In this document: positions 52,881-63,526 of the stretch, one piece after another | Layout of the letters: every line of letters starts with the position of its first letter | Numbering within the stretch: position 1 is the stretch's first letter | Source: Pseudopithomyces maydicus | Lineage: Eukaryota > Ascomycota > Dothideomycetes > Pleosporales > Didymosphaeriaceae | Reading direction: 5' to 3' | Assembly (NCBI GenBank): GCA_026873275.1 | Contig: JANTUC010000004.1 | Location: 372,001 to 436,000 of the forward strand | Length of the DNA stretch: 64,000 nt | Made by a program: the position numbers and the translations under genes | Notes under the pieces: generated by a model | Seen by the model: only the letters and a program-made list of their open reading frames with translations | Databases searched by the model: none | What the model was told of the DNA's origin: nothing

Positions 52881-54108
52881 ATGTCTTCCCCGAAGATCTC
52901 CAAATCGGCCGTCTCGTCTCTACAAGTCTCCTTGAGTCCCTCCGGCACTCAGACGACCACTCCCGAAAAGAAGAGCATCGAGAAGCCTGATGACTCTACC
53001 AGCGGACCCAAGGTATGTATTCAAGTTCTTAGTATATCCCTCGGAATGGTACTAATTGCTCAAAGACTGTCTTCCAGCAGTACCTCGACCAGATCAATGG
53101 GGGTACCACGGCAGCGGCTCCTGAAAGCCACAAAATCCGTCCGATCCCTCCGGGCGCAAGCGTTCTGCCAGCGAAGCCAGCATTGTTCGAGAAGTGGCAG
53201 CAGCTCCGGTCGCAACCATGATCGAACAGACTACCGAGCATCCAGAGCCAGCCAAGAAGAAACAAAAAGCCCGCAAAGCGGCAGTCTCAGAGGGTGACAC
53301 CAAGAGCACTCCTCGGCGCAAGCCAAAGACGACCAGCGAGGATGAAGTGGCTCCCAAGAAGCCAGTTATTGACGAGTGGGACCGCGCCGTCAAGAATGAG
53401 CAGGCCAGAATCGCCTTCAATGCTTCCAAGGGCAAGTTGGCCACAGGAAAATTCCGTCGGTCCTTCAACGATAGCGTGCTCGCCTCCCGCATGAACCGAA
53501 ATCGCGCTCCTGTGTTGAACCGCCAACAGTCTGAAGCTATGTTGCCGGCACCAGCTCAGTTCCATCAATCGTTCGTGGCCACGAATCACAGTGAGGCACG
53601 GATTCCCGCTCCTTCCCAAGTCACGGTAGCACGCATGAGCCAAGCAGCCCACGTGCAGAAGTCTCCGAATGTTGAGAAGCCACAAGAAGCTCCGAAGTCT
53701 CAAGAGACGCAAGAGACTCAGTCCCGTGCCGACACTCCCATTGACGACGATCCAAACTTCAAGACCGTCGATCTGAAGAAGGTCAAGTTTCTTAGGACTG
53801 GACCAAACAGCACCGTCACAGCCTCCGTGGAAAACATCATCAAAGCCCCAGAGATGTATCCCAACATCGAGATCACCTACGATGCTGCCAAGAAGCCTAT
53901 TCGCGCACGCGTCACGAAGTTCGACAGCGCACAGTGGGATGAGATGCTTGTTGCCAGCAAGTTGCGTGCCCAAAAGCAGCGTAAAGAAGCGGCCCAAGAG
54001 GCGCGAAAGCTTGCTAGGCAGGCCAACGGAGGAACGCAGGGCGGTCGCGTCACCAAGGCGGTTAAGAAGACTGCGAAAAAGACGGTCCGTGGCACCGATA
54101 TGGCTTGA
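52881..54108 (+). CDS. Lys-rich disordered protein, exon structure uncertain
   Basis: Exon 1 is 52881-53012 with a GTATGT donor. Two models follow. (a) Acceptor AAAG at 53127 joins exon 2 (53128-54108) directly in frame (370 residues). (b) The much stronger acceptor CTTCCAG at 53077 gives QYLDQINGGTTAAAPES first, but then one base is missing near 53150-53154 before GRKRSASEASIVREV. Given the other single-base losses in the window, (b) is attractive. The main part is Lys/Ala/Gln-rich: KKQKARKAAVSE, an ordered-looking VIDEWDRAVKNEQARIAFN, a Pro/Gln linker, KKVKFLRTGPNSTVTASVEN and a long basic helix (SKLRAQKQRKEAAQEARKL) ending KKTAKKTVRGTDMA. Probably nuclear; no family recognised. Confidence 0.6.
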
Positions 54109-55065
54109 GGTTGCGACTCAGAAGCCTTCGGGGACTTCGTAAGTCAGGTGGATAGCTGGCAGGTTGTCCGGAATTTGGCGACTTTAAGAGATTGTACTCT
54201 GCATTCATAACGTGTGGGTTTGGTACGACTACTAGTTCATGGTTTTGATCAGATTTTGGGTTCTCTGCGGCGTGGGATTGGGGTGAAGTTTGATAATTGT
54301 AGGCAATAGGCGATGTTTTTCAGGCAGCCAAACCTCTTGTAAGAGATGAATACAAACCGTATGGTCAATTCTGACTACTGTTGTATTGTTGGGCTAAACA
54401 ATATATCTAGTAGCTTCCATCTACGCATTCTAGACTGAGCACCTTCCAGACATGGTTTTGTGGTATGGTGATGCGTCTCTTATTGTTATATTGGTATATA
54501 TACCTGTTCAAGATGAGTGTATTCTCTGTGATGTGTTACACTAACCATGATGAATTCTTACCATCGGTTCTGTCTATGAGAGAGGCAGTACATCGGCACT
54601 GAGCAATCTACATCTAGGGTGAAGACGTACAAGTGTCGCATCATTCGGATACATTCTTAATAGGGGCACTCCGAATCTTTGTATTTTGCGATCGTAAGAA
54701 TGCAGTTTCTCATACTAAGAGTGTAGTGGGTCATTGGGAGAATCGCCCTGCCCTCTCCCTCCCCCTCCCCCTCCCAGTCAACTTATCACTTCACTTGACA
54801 ACACTTACCTACGTAATTACAAAAACTCAACCCGCAGAGCGCGACAGCAAACGCCTCATCGCTGTTCCTTGGCGTGTTCGTGCACATTAATTGACTCTTC
54901 TTGCTCTCTCTCTCTCACCACGCTCTCGACACCTTCCACGCTCTCGCAGCAACTCTTGCCCCGTCGAACGAGCCAAACACCTTGCCAACCCCGCATCCCA
55001 TCCAGCCCTTTCAGATCTTGCCGCTTGCTCTGAGACAGACAATCGACCACACGGTCGGCTTAGCC
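54109..55065. other. Intergenic region with a CT-rich tract
   Basis: 0.96 kb. A pyrimidine-rich tract (ctccctccccctcccc) at about 54757-54780, followed by CTCTCTCT near 54905, probably belongs to the promoter and 5' leader of the next gene. Confidence 0.5.
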
Positions 55066-58000
55066 ATGAGCCAGAACCGCTCGACCGCGCCGTCGTCGAA
55101 GCGCGCTGCCGACAGCCATGCTGATGGCGTCGACAAGCGCATTATTCACGGCGGCTACAACTACACTTCGATTGCGCCTCACCGCGACCGGGTCTATCAC
55201 CTGGATCCTCGCCAGCGAAGCAATGCCATGCATGTAGCTCCGCACGTAAGTTTTCGTAACAGCGCAGTCACAGCAACCAGGGATACTGACTTCTACAGGG
55301 CACCATGCCGGCGCCTCAACCTCCTCGACCTCTTGTCGCTCCCTCTATGGCAGCTCCCCACTTGCCTCCACGAGCAATGCCAGCATACACCCCGCACCAT
55401 GTTAGGAATCCGCCGACGCCTCAACATCCATTCACTCCGTCACAAGTCCAGTCTCCCTATCAGACTGATACTATCCAAGGTCCTTCGCAACGTCACCCGG
55501 GTAGTACATATTTAGGAACTGCAAATGGACCAAACCCAACGGTTCGTATGGGCCCAGGCGTAACCATCAGTGGCGCGTCCCCAATGGTGACCGCCCCTAT
55601 GGCACCTCGCTATCAGGCACACCCACCTGGTAGACCACAGTCAGCCTTCCAGAACACTGCTCAAAGCCAGTATGGCCGTGTTCGTGGTAACGATCTACCT
55701 CAGGGCCAGAGCATGCGTCCAGAGCAGCGACAACAGAACATTGGAGCCCAGCAGCGACAGCAGCATGTTGGAACCCAGCAGCTACAGCAACAGATTGGGA
55801 CCCAGCAGCGACAGCACCATGTTGGAACCCAGCAGCGACAGCACCATGTTGGGACCCAGCAGCGACAGCATGTTGGAACCCAGCAGCGACAGCAGCATGT
55901 CGGAACCCAGCAGCTACAACAACACGTTGGAGTCCAGCAGCGACAGCAGCATGTTGGAGCCCAGCATCAACAACAACAGATCGGAGCCCAGCAACCATAC
56001 GACACTGGAGTTCACCAGCGACAACAGAACATCGGAGTCCAGCAGCCATATAATGTCGGATTCCAGCAGCCACGGAATATTGGAGCCCAGCAGCGGCAAC
56101 AGAATATCGGATTCCCGCAGCTACAGAACAACAAGGTCCCAGAGGACCTTGCGCAATGGCAGAGTATTACAATGCAGCAGCTGGCAACTCCGTATATCTA
56201 CCTCCCGGCTATACAAACTTGCCATAGGGTGCCTCATTACAGTGAGAGTCAATATCTCTATCCATACGACATTCTCTTGGTTCGGCACCTAGATCCCAAA
56301 CAGCGATGGATCAAATATATCCAGTATCACAACCTACTCGCAACCTGGATGATATCGCCTAGAAACTTGCAGGACTTCGCAAGAAAGGTGTCACGAAAGC
56401 TACAACACGATGAGTATCGAAAGCTTAATACTTGGAGCGCAGACGGCTCTAGCCAACAGCGAATACAAAATGACGCTGCAAAGGGTTTTTATCTTTCCGA
56501 GCTTAATCTAAGCCCTGAATATCGTCCGACACCACTACAGAACTTCCAACCCAACAACATCGGAGTTCAGAGGACTCTTAATCTTCTAGAGGCATGGGTC
56601 AATGGATTGCCTGCTCCAGTGCCTCCCGGTGCTCCAAACCCACAGGTCGGCCAGATTCCAGGACCTCGGCAGCCACCAGGCTTAGACAAGTCTCAGGGCA
56701 CCAAGGATACTCCTATCGCTCTGAGCGATGATGAGGATGAGGTCGAGGATGAAGACGAGAATGGGGGCGAAGATGATGACGAGGACAAGAATGAGGACGA
56801 ACCAGTCAAGATGACAACTGTCGAACGTCTGGACGGAATGAACCCTGCAGTAAAGCGCGGTGCTCCCACTGTGACTGCGGCAAGTCCCAAGGTTCCTCGC
56901 ACAGACGACTACATCGATCTAGACGAATTCTTAGTCTTTCCTGACGACAACGAAGAGATTGCCTCTGGAACTGGAATTGCCTCTAGCAATGGTCCTGACT
57001 CTGGCTCCGCATCTGGCTCTGCATCTGCCCCTGTCTTGGGTCATGCTCCTATACCCACCTCTGGCTACGTCGCTGCCACTCCTACTGTAGCTGCCTCTGT
57101 TACTGCAGCTACCACTGCCACTGCAGCTACCTCTGACTCTGACTCTGCCTCTGTCCTTGGTCATGCTCCTGTACCCACCTCTAGCTTTGTCGCTGCGACT
57201 CCCACTGTCGCTCCCACTCCCAATACAGCTGCCTCTGCTGCTACCACTGCAGCTGCCTCTGCCTCTGTCCCATTGTTTGGTCACGCCCCTAGACCCGCCT
57301 CTGGCTATGTCGCTGCCACTCCCACTACAGCTACCGCTGCCTCTGCATCTACCTCTGCATCTAGTCCTACATCGATGTCTCCTCCAGGACCGGCAAAGGT
57401 TCTAGACTCTCTTAGTTTCAAGGAATGGACAGACCAGTGGCTGCGCGACAAGGCAATTGTTGATAGCACTAGGCCAGGTGATCTTCCCCTTGCCTTAAGA
57501 ACGGCTGTACAACAGAACAAGTTCAGGTTCAAGACTCCCTGGCAAGCTTACGCTGCTGCCCTCAAGGAGCAAGAGGATAAAGAGGCGGAGAGAATGAGGG
57601 CTGAGGCGAGGAGAAAAGCCCAAAAGGAAGCCAGACGGGAGTCAAGAAAAAATTACAAGGATAAAATAAAGGCAAAGAAAGCAGGGCGCCAGAAGGGAAG
57701 CAAGGATGAGGAGAAACCAACTGAAGCTGCCAATCAGATCGATCTGCAGGAATCCGTCCAAGAAGAGGAGCAACAACAGCCAGAGCACGACAACTTTGAA
57801 GAAAATGACGTGGGTTCTCCTTCTTCCGATCAAGACGATGATCAGCAAGAACAAGAGCCAGAGAACGATGTTCTAATAGACGATGATCTAATGAACGATG
57901 CTTTGGGTTTTCTCGAGGAATATGATGAGCAATCTCACGCCGGCAGCGCGCACGAAGCAACAGGAACTCAACTCCTTCCTGAATCTGCGACCGAAAATGC

Positions 58001-58754
58001 GCAAGACAACCCTCAACCGCAACCCACGGAAGACATCATCTCTGGTTCCGCACAAAATGATCCTTCGGCTGAAGAAATTGACCAAGACATCGACAGCCTG
58101 TTTGAAGATGATAGCAACCCAGTAATTTCGTCGGTCGATCCTGTCGAAGAACTTCAGGCTGCGGAAGAGGTTTCTCCCATCACTCATGAATCCGGTCCGT
58201 CCAGTGTTACGGAGGGCGACGGCGAAAGTCTTTTTGATGAAGATGAGGATGATTTCGATGATGCGCCACAGACTTCTCTGCACTACTCTCCAGAGTCTAT
58301 TGCTTACGAAGAATCGGATATCAGCGACGCAGATGATCCCGACAGCGATCCAGAAGAGTCAGTTTCTGGTTTCAATCCCGGGGGTATCACTGCCAATACA
58401 ATCCCTGACGACGAATCGGATGTCAGCGACGCAGACGATTCCGACAGCGATTCAGAGGAGCCAGTTTCTGGTTTCAATCTGGAACCCGCAGGTGTTGACA
58501 CAACCTCTGAAGACGAATCAGATGAAGATGAATCAGATGTCAGCGACGCAGACGATGCCGATAGCGAACCAGAGAAAATGTCAGCTGCTGCCATCGAGGA
58601 ACAACGCAAAGAGGTTGCCAATATTCGTGCCCAAATTGCAAACTGGCGGCGCTTGATATCGAACTCCAAGAGCCAGGTATCCAATGCACGTTGGCAGCAG
58701 TTGATCGACACAATGAATCAGCGACTGGCTGTACTCCACGAGCCCGCGGCTTAG
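55066..58754 (+). CDS. 1211-residue repeat-rich disordered protein with DSLFED motif
   Basis: Exon 1 is 55066-55245 and exon 2 is 55299-58754 (53-bp intron, GTAAGT/CAG). After a Pro-rich part, about fourteen 9-residue units of the type QQRQQHVGT fill roughly residues 205-340. An ordered domain follows (VPHYSESQYLYPYDILLVRH, QRWIKYIQYHNLLATWM, about 370-480). Next come an acidic stretch, then three copies of an Ala/Thr/Ser repeat built on LGHAPxPxSGYVAATPT. A helical segment with FKEWTDQWLRDKAI and a Lys/Arg-rich run is followed by an acidic C-terminal third. That third holds DIDSLFEDDSNPV, GESLFDEDEDD and three DESDVSDADD units, and the protein ends in a helix. Unknown function; a nuclear scaffold or transcription-linked role is a guess from composition. 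Confidence 0.75.
55735..56130 (+). repeat. Coding tandem repeat, ~27-bp units (QQRQQHVGx)
   Basis: About fourteen units of cagcagcgacagcagcatgt-type sequence with period 24-30 bp. All length changes are multiples of three, so the frame is kept. Variants are QQ[RL]Q[QH][HNQ][VI]G[TAVF]. Confidence 0.85.
57010..57345 (+). repeat. Three ~40-residue Ala/Thr/Ser-rich coding repeats
   Basis: Each unit carries a GHAP[IVR]P[TA]S[GS][YF]VAATPT core followed by a variable Ala/Ser/Thr spacer. The frame is kept throughout. Confidence 0.75.
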
Positions 58755-58904
58755 ATCATCGCCGTAAGCAGTGCCTTTATCACACGTGGGGTTCGTTTCA
58801 GGTCGCGAGAGTTTGCCAACTACTTCTCGACTGGTCCAAACATGCGGCGTCTCCTCATACAGACGATACTCTCGAAAGCTCTTCGCCTTGCTTCTTCCTT
58901 CTCC

Positions 58905-59205
58905 GACCTTCATACCGCGCGCCGGGAACATATGATCACCGGCTTCTCTCCTCTCCTCGCTAGCCACCCATGGCTATCTCGATTGTGGACCACCTATTAG
59001 TTTTTGATTTAAGAGTTTTTGATTTAGAGTTTTGTGCTTTAGAAGTTTTTCGACTTCCATACTGTGCGCCGGAGACATCTGGCCACCAGTTTTTCTTCTC
59101 TTCTTGACTAGCCATCATTGGCTATCACATAGTGGTGAACCATCCACAGGTTTCTGATTTTATTAATTTTTGATTTAGAAGTTTGTGACTTACGAGTTTT
59201 GCTTT
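58905..59205. repeat. Imperfect tandem duplication, offset 147 bp
   Basis: Copy A begins gaccttcataccgcgcgccg and copy B gacttccatactgtgcgccg. Both continue through ctagcca-ccatggctatc-type sequence and end in the same tttttgatttaga element. It lies just after the stop of the large disordered protein, probably in its 3' UTR. Confidence 0.75.
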
Positions 59206-60236
59206 AGTAGTTTTTTGCTTTACAGTTGTTTGCTTTACAATAGGTTCTTCGGGATCTGAAGGCCAGGATAGGCTAAGGGATCGATCATGGGTATCTTGTC
59301 CACTCTTATAGTCTCAGGAATGGAAACTTTTAAAAACAATTAGCACTACTGCCTTTGAATGATGTCACGGGAGACTAGTCGTGAGACCAGATGTGTTGAA
59401 AATTGTAGAGCCTACATGTATTGTTCCTATCTTCTGGTCGCTCATCATCCGTCAAGGGTTTTGGGGGTTTTAGAAGGAGGACAGGAAGGTTCCCTGCCAG
59501 AATAACAGCACTACATACTAAGACGCATGACTCATTATAGATGTTGGGGGAACTCTCGGGATGTTTTGAGTAAAGTAAATTCTCCGTCAATAAACTGAAC
59601 TTTTCGTAATGATATGAATTTATTTGCTGAGTCTGATTTTGAGCTGTTTCCTTTTTGACCTTTTGGCCATTTTTCAACTTATGCAAGAGATAGCTGAACA
59701 TGGGTACAGTATTCTGATGTGGAGATGTTGATACAAACGTACATTTATTACTACCACCTACCAATATTCTCTGACCGCTAGCACAGCTGGAGCTCAAATC
59801 TAATGTAAGCAAACGACTTGGATTCTTCTGTATGTAACCTCATTTGAAGACGTGGTTTTGAATGCAACGATTACAATATGTGGATTCCTTTTTTTCCTCA
59901 GCCAACATCTGGTCCACAACGTTGAACTTGATAGTATGCGTAAAAGTACTGAAGATATGCAAGAAATTCGTCAACACTATGCATATACACCCACCTTGGG
60001 AGCCACGCTGACCCCTGAATAGCATTTCGTTGGTTAGATGCCCAATATCTCTATGGTGCTCCCCATAAAAGAAGAACATTAGAAAAACGCTTCGGGGTGA
60101 ATGGCTTTGGCGTTGGGGCTCCTTCCTGTCCCGTAAGTTTCACCTTCACCGCGTCAACCTCGACACAGGGAGCGAGGTTTAAGGCCTCTCATTGGTCACC
60201 TCTGACAATAGAAATTCAACCCATCAACTTCGGTGC

Positions 60237-60418
60237 TATATAAAGATATCTGCTGCTCCAAGCCACCTACTGTATCGAACTTCGCCTCCACTGCAAATAT
60301 TATCAACATTAACATCACGCACAATCAGACCCAGGTACGATATTGCGATCGGATCATCATCCACCAACTAGAGTCCCGACAAGCATATATCTTTTATATC
60401 TAACTTGTCTCCTTTTAG
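60237..60418 (+). promoter_or_regulatory. TATA box and 5'-UTR intron of the following gene
   Basis: tatataaa lies at 60237-60244 with ATTGG (reverse CCAAT) at 60191-60195. A likely leader intron runs from GTACGA at 60335 to TTTTAG at 60418 and contains a ctaac branch-point-like element. This is a classic strong-promoter layout. Confidence 0.55.
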
Positions 60419-60450
60419 AATCCAGCCTCGACTCACTGAAATCACCCGCC

Positions 60451-61125
60451 ATGCCTCGATTCGGAATCCGCGGTACCAAAGACATGAGCTACGCTCTCGC
60501 CGAGAAGACCGACCGCATCTTCGGCACATGGGCAGAGCGCAACCCCGGATACGGCTCCGGCGCCGTCGAAGCCGCCAACGAAGTTCTTAGAGAGTCGCGC
60601 GGCCTCTCCAACAACCCGTACATGGCCACAATCGCGGACATCAACGCTCAGCTTGTCGACATCCGCAAAGTCAAGGACCAAGTCAAGGGCAAGGAGGGCG
60701 CACATGACGCATATGAGATGGCTGTCAATAAGGAGAAGGATCTGATGGCGCGCAAGGAGAAGGTCAAGAGCGACATGATCTTTGAGCAGAAGAAGGCCGA
60801 GGTGGAGAAGAACCGCAACCTCTCTGATCTCGAGATTAGGAAGAAGGAGAAGGCCGAGCGTCGCGAGCGTGCGTTCGCTCTGAATGCGGATAGAATTGCT
60901 GCTGCTAATGCTGCTGCCGCCGCTGCTGCTGCTGCCGACGCTGCTGCTGCTGCCGCTGCCGCTGCCGCTGCCGTTATTGCTACTGCTGTCACTGCCGCTA
61001 CTGCTAAGCGCCCCACCGGTGTGACGAAGAACAAGGCAGCCAAGAAGACGGTCGCGACTAAGCAGAAGCGGAAGACGATGATTGAGAAGGTTCTTTCCAA
61101 GAATAGCAAGCTTCTCAAGAACTAG
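60451..61125 (+). CDS. Ala/Lys-rich helical protein with poly-Ala tract
   Basis: 224 residues from ATG 60451 (MPRFGIRGTKDMSYALAEK). The frame is open upstream, but a likely leader intron ends at 60418, so this ATG is preferred. The N-terminal 70 residues look ordered (DRIFGTWAERNPGYGSGAVE). A charged helix of Lys/Glu follows (MARKEKVKSDMIFEQKKAE). An Ala-rich segment has about 25 Ala within 33 residues, encoded mainly by GCT and GCC. The C-terminus is basic (KNKAAKKTVATKQKRKTM), a possible nucleic-acid-binding or nuclear-localisation segment. The histone H1-like plan (ordered core plus Lys/Ala tail) is only a resemblance. No family recognised. Confidence 0.65.
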   Translation: MPRFGIRGTKDMSYALAEKTDRIFGTWAERNPGYGSGAVEAANEVLRESRGLSNNPYMATIADINAQLVDIRKVKDQVKGKEGAHDAYEMAVNKEKDLMARKEKVKSDMIFEQKKAEVEKNRNLSDLEIRKKEKAERRERAFALNADRIAAANAAAAAAAAADAAAAAAAAAAAVIATAVTAATAKRPTGVTKNKAAKKTVATKQKRKTMIEKVLSKNSKLLKN

Positions 61126-62130
61126 TGGCTCCAGCTACAGTCTGTCGTTTCGAACATGAGCGTAGCTACGAAGTCCAGGGGGTCATTTCGAGATGATATT
61201 TGCACCCGTCTTCGTACACAGCAAGGTCGTTTCAGGCCTGTATAGCGTACAGAATCGATGAACCGCCAGAGTTCCAGGGACTATATCACTGGCTTTGTGT
61301 GTGGGTTTGGAATCTTTCACAGCTTGCCTGGCCACTTGTTTCTTCTCCTTTCAGTCAACAATACATCCTACCTTACTAGATAGCTGAATTTGACACCTTC
61401 ATATATTCAAAAAGCGTCACATCCAAGTGAGAACAATACAGTGACATCTGCCCTCCTTTGACTACATACTGCATGAGTTTCTGTTTCCTAGCTATAAATG
61501 ACCTGTAAATTATTGTCCCAAGCAACATACCTCTGCTCAGATCAGTACCAACCGATGTCAGCGGACACACTAAACAGAAAGTACATGTAGATGTGATTTG
61601 ACATGTGTCAAGAGAAGGATAGCAAGTATCTCTTGGCTATCTACCAACAATCAATATGGCTAGCCCAAGCTTGTATTTTGTCCCTGGGTATGGTATCTCG
61701 CGGACCGTCATACAAAATGAAATCCACTACTATTGCGGGCTGGAAGCCATCGTTCGACCTTTTACACAAAGCGACCTTGCTGATAGAACGTCTTCCCCCG
61801 AGGGTGCTAGCAATATTTTTGGCAGAATCAGCTGAAAGCTTATCCTCTTAGCAGGATAATCAATGTCCGGGGTAGAGCGGGCACCAAGGATAAGTGGAGT
61901 GTAAAACGTGCCATGTACAACACCAAACAGGCTTAGCGCACAGTGGAGAACCCTGCATTGTGTTCCTTCCGGACCCTCCCACGTCATTGTGATCTTCAAC
62001 ATTTTTCCATAACCGCTTTGAAACGAACAGTCGCCCCTCTACATACGCCCCGCCCCACCTCCATCATCCTTCGATATCTCCAAGTAGATATTTCTGAGTA
62101 ACGCCCGGGAAGTCGGAAGTGCCCACCACG
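61126..62130. other. Intergenic region, 1.0 kb
   Basis: No gene supported. It contains the 3' side of the poly-Ala gene and the promoter of the DUF1769 gene. Confidence 0.45.
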
Positions 62131-63274
62131 ATGGCCCATCACGAACAGTACATCCTCAAAGTCACGGCGGGCGCAACCTACGACACAGACAAGCACGAGG
62201 ATGTCTACGTCAATACGGAGAAGCCCATAAACATTTCCTCCGAGCACCTCGATGCGCGGATACATGTCCGCATAAAGGACTACCGAGGTACATGACCCGT
62301 CGATGGGCACGCGACAGCAACCAGCGTGCCGGCGCAGGAGTCGAAACTCCTGAAATATTGTTGATTTAGCTAAATTTTCGTTACAGGCTACCCTGAAGGC
62401 TCTCCATCCGTATCGCCGTACTTCTCCACCCCTCAGCACCCCTACGACCGCTATTCCATCTCCTTCTCCTTCACCCCGAAACGCTCGATAAACGGCAAAG
62501 ACCTTGTCTGGGGCAACGACTTCGACCACCCTATCCGCGACCGTCTACCCCCGCTCTTCGACAAAGCTTTCGGTATCGTAAAGTGGTGGATAGACCCCGG
62601 GCTAGACGGAGACGTCTACGGCGACGAGCCCTACCTCTATGGCGCGCTTCTGTCCTCCATCAACGTCCTACGGATAGGTAACAAGCCGCCGCAACAACCG
62701 GACGCAGCCGAGGCGAAAGAAGGCGAGGTGGTCGTATACGAGGAGGGCGCAGAAGGCGATGGCGAGGACGTGCGGAAAGAGCTGGGCATCCCGGCCGCCA
62801 CGGGCCAGCGACAGAAGCACTTCTTGAACGAGGCGAAGCGGACCGAGTTTACGTTCGAAGAGGGACGCGAATACAAGTGCGACTTTTTTAATCCGTATGT
62901 GGACTTTAACGAGTTCGCGCTCAAGATTGGATACGGAATGCCTGCTATTTCTATCATCGGGCATTGGGATGGCCAGCCACTTCGGTACGTATACACACCT
63001 CCTCGCGCCTGCTTTTGTGCTGCCCCGTATCAGTGCACTTGTAGTCACGCATACGTTATTTCTTTGGAAGTTCACGGTCTGACTAACGTAGCACACACTC
63101 CCTCAGATACGTCCTCAAGGACCGATCGACCAACACTGAGCTGTTTGTCGTCATCTTCCAGCTTCTTCCCACCGAGCAGGCGAAGAAGGAGGAGGCGTTG
63201 AGACCGCGGAGGACATGTTGGAGAAGGTGCACGGGGGCGAGAAGCAAGGCAAGGAGGAGGGCGACCTAGACTAG
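62131..63274 (+). CDS. DUF1769 family protein, C-terminus frameshifted
   Basis: Exons are 62131-62287, 62387-62984 and from 63107. The introns are 99 and 122 bp (GTACAT/CAG and GTACGT/CAG). The family signature is clear: YILKVTAGATYDTDKHEDV, SVSPYFSTPQHPYDRYSISF, DFDHPIRDRLPPLFDKAFG, VKWWIDPGLDGDVYGDEPYL. DUF1769 proteins are conserved fungal proteins of unknown function. In exon 3 the frame as written ends in an Arg-rich tail at 63269. One extra base near 63197 (GCGTT to GCGGTT) would give an acidic tail with VETAEDMLEKVHGGEKQG, stopping at 63272-63274 (about 307 residues). The acidic tail is far more natural. Confidence 0.8.
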
Positions 63275-63526
63275 GCACAGGCACAGTGTCACATCATGGG
63301 ACGGCGTTGGTGTGGGGTATGGTGTTACTAGTGCTATTGGCATTTATGAACATAGACAAGAGGGGGCTTTGGCGGCAACGAACGACACTCTACTCTTGCA
63401 TAATGGATTCATGGGTAAATAACAAGAGGCGCACGAAGATAGGCAAACATACAGCAGCGTTAGACCGCTATAATGCATTTACAAGTATCGTCTAGCATGG
63501 TATACGCAACTTTTAGATCCTAAACT

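Larger units (their letters stand above)
58755..60450. other. 1.7 kb gene-free region with a tandem duplication
   Basis: This is the longest gap. It holds a duplicated ~140-bp element (58905-59040 and 59052-59205), short agtttttgatt / gtttttgcttta units to about 59240, and the promoter of the next gene with a TATA box. No gene seen. Confidence 0.5.
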
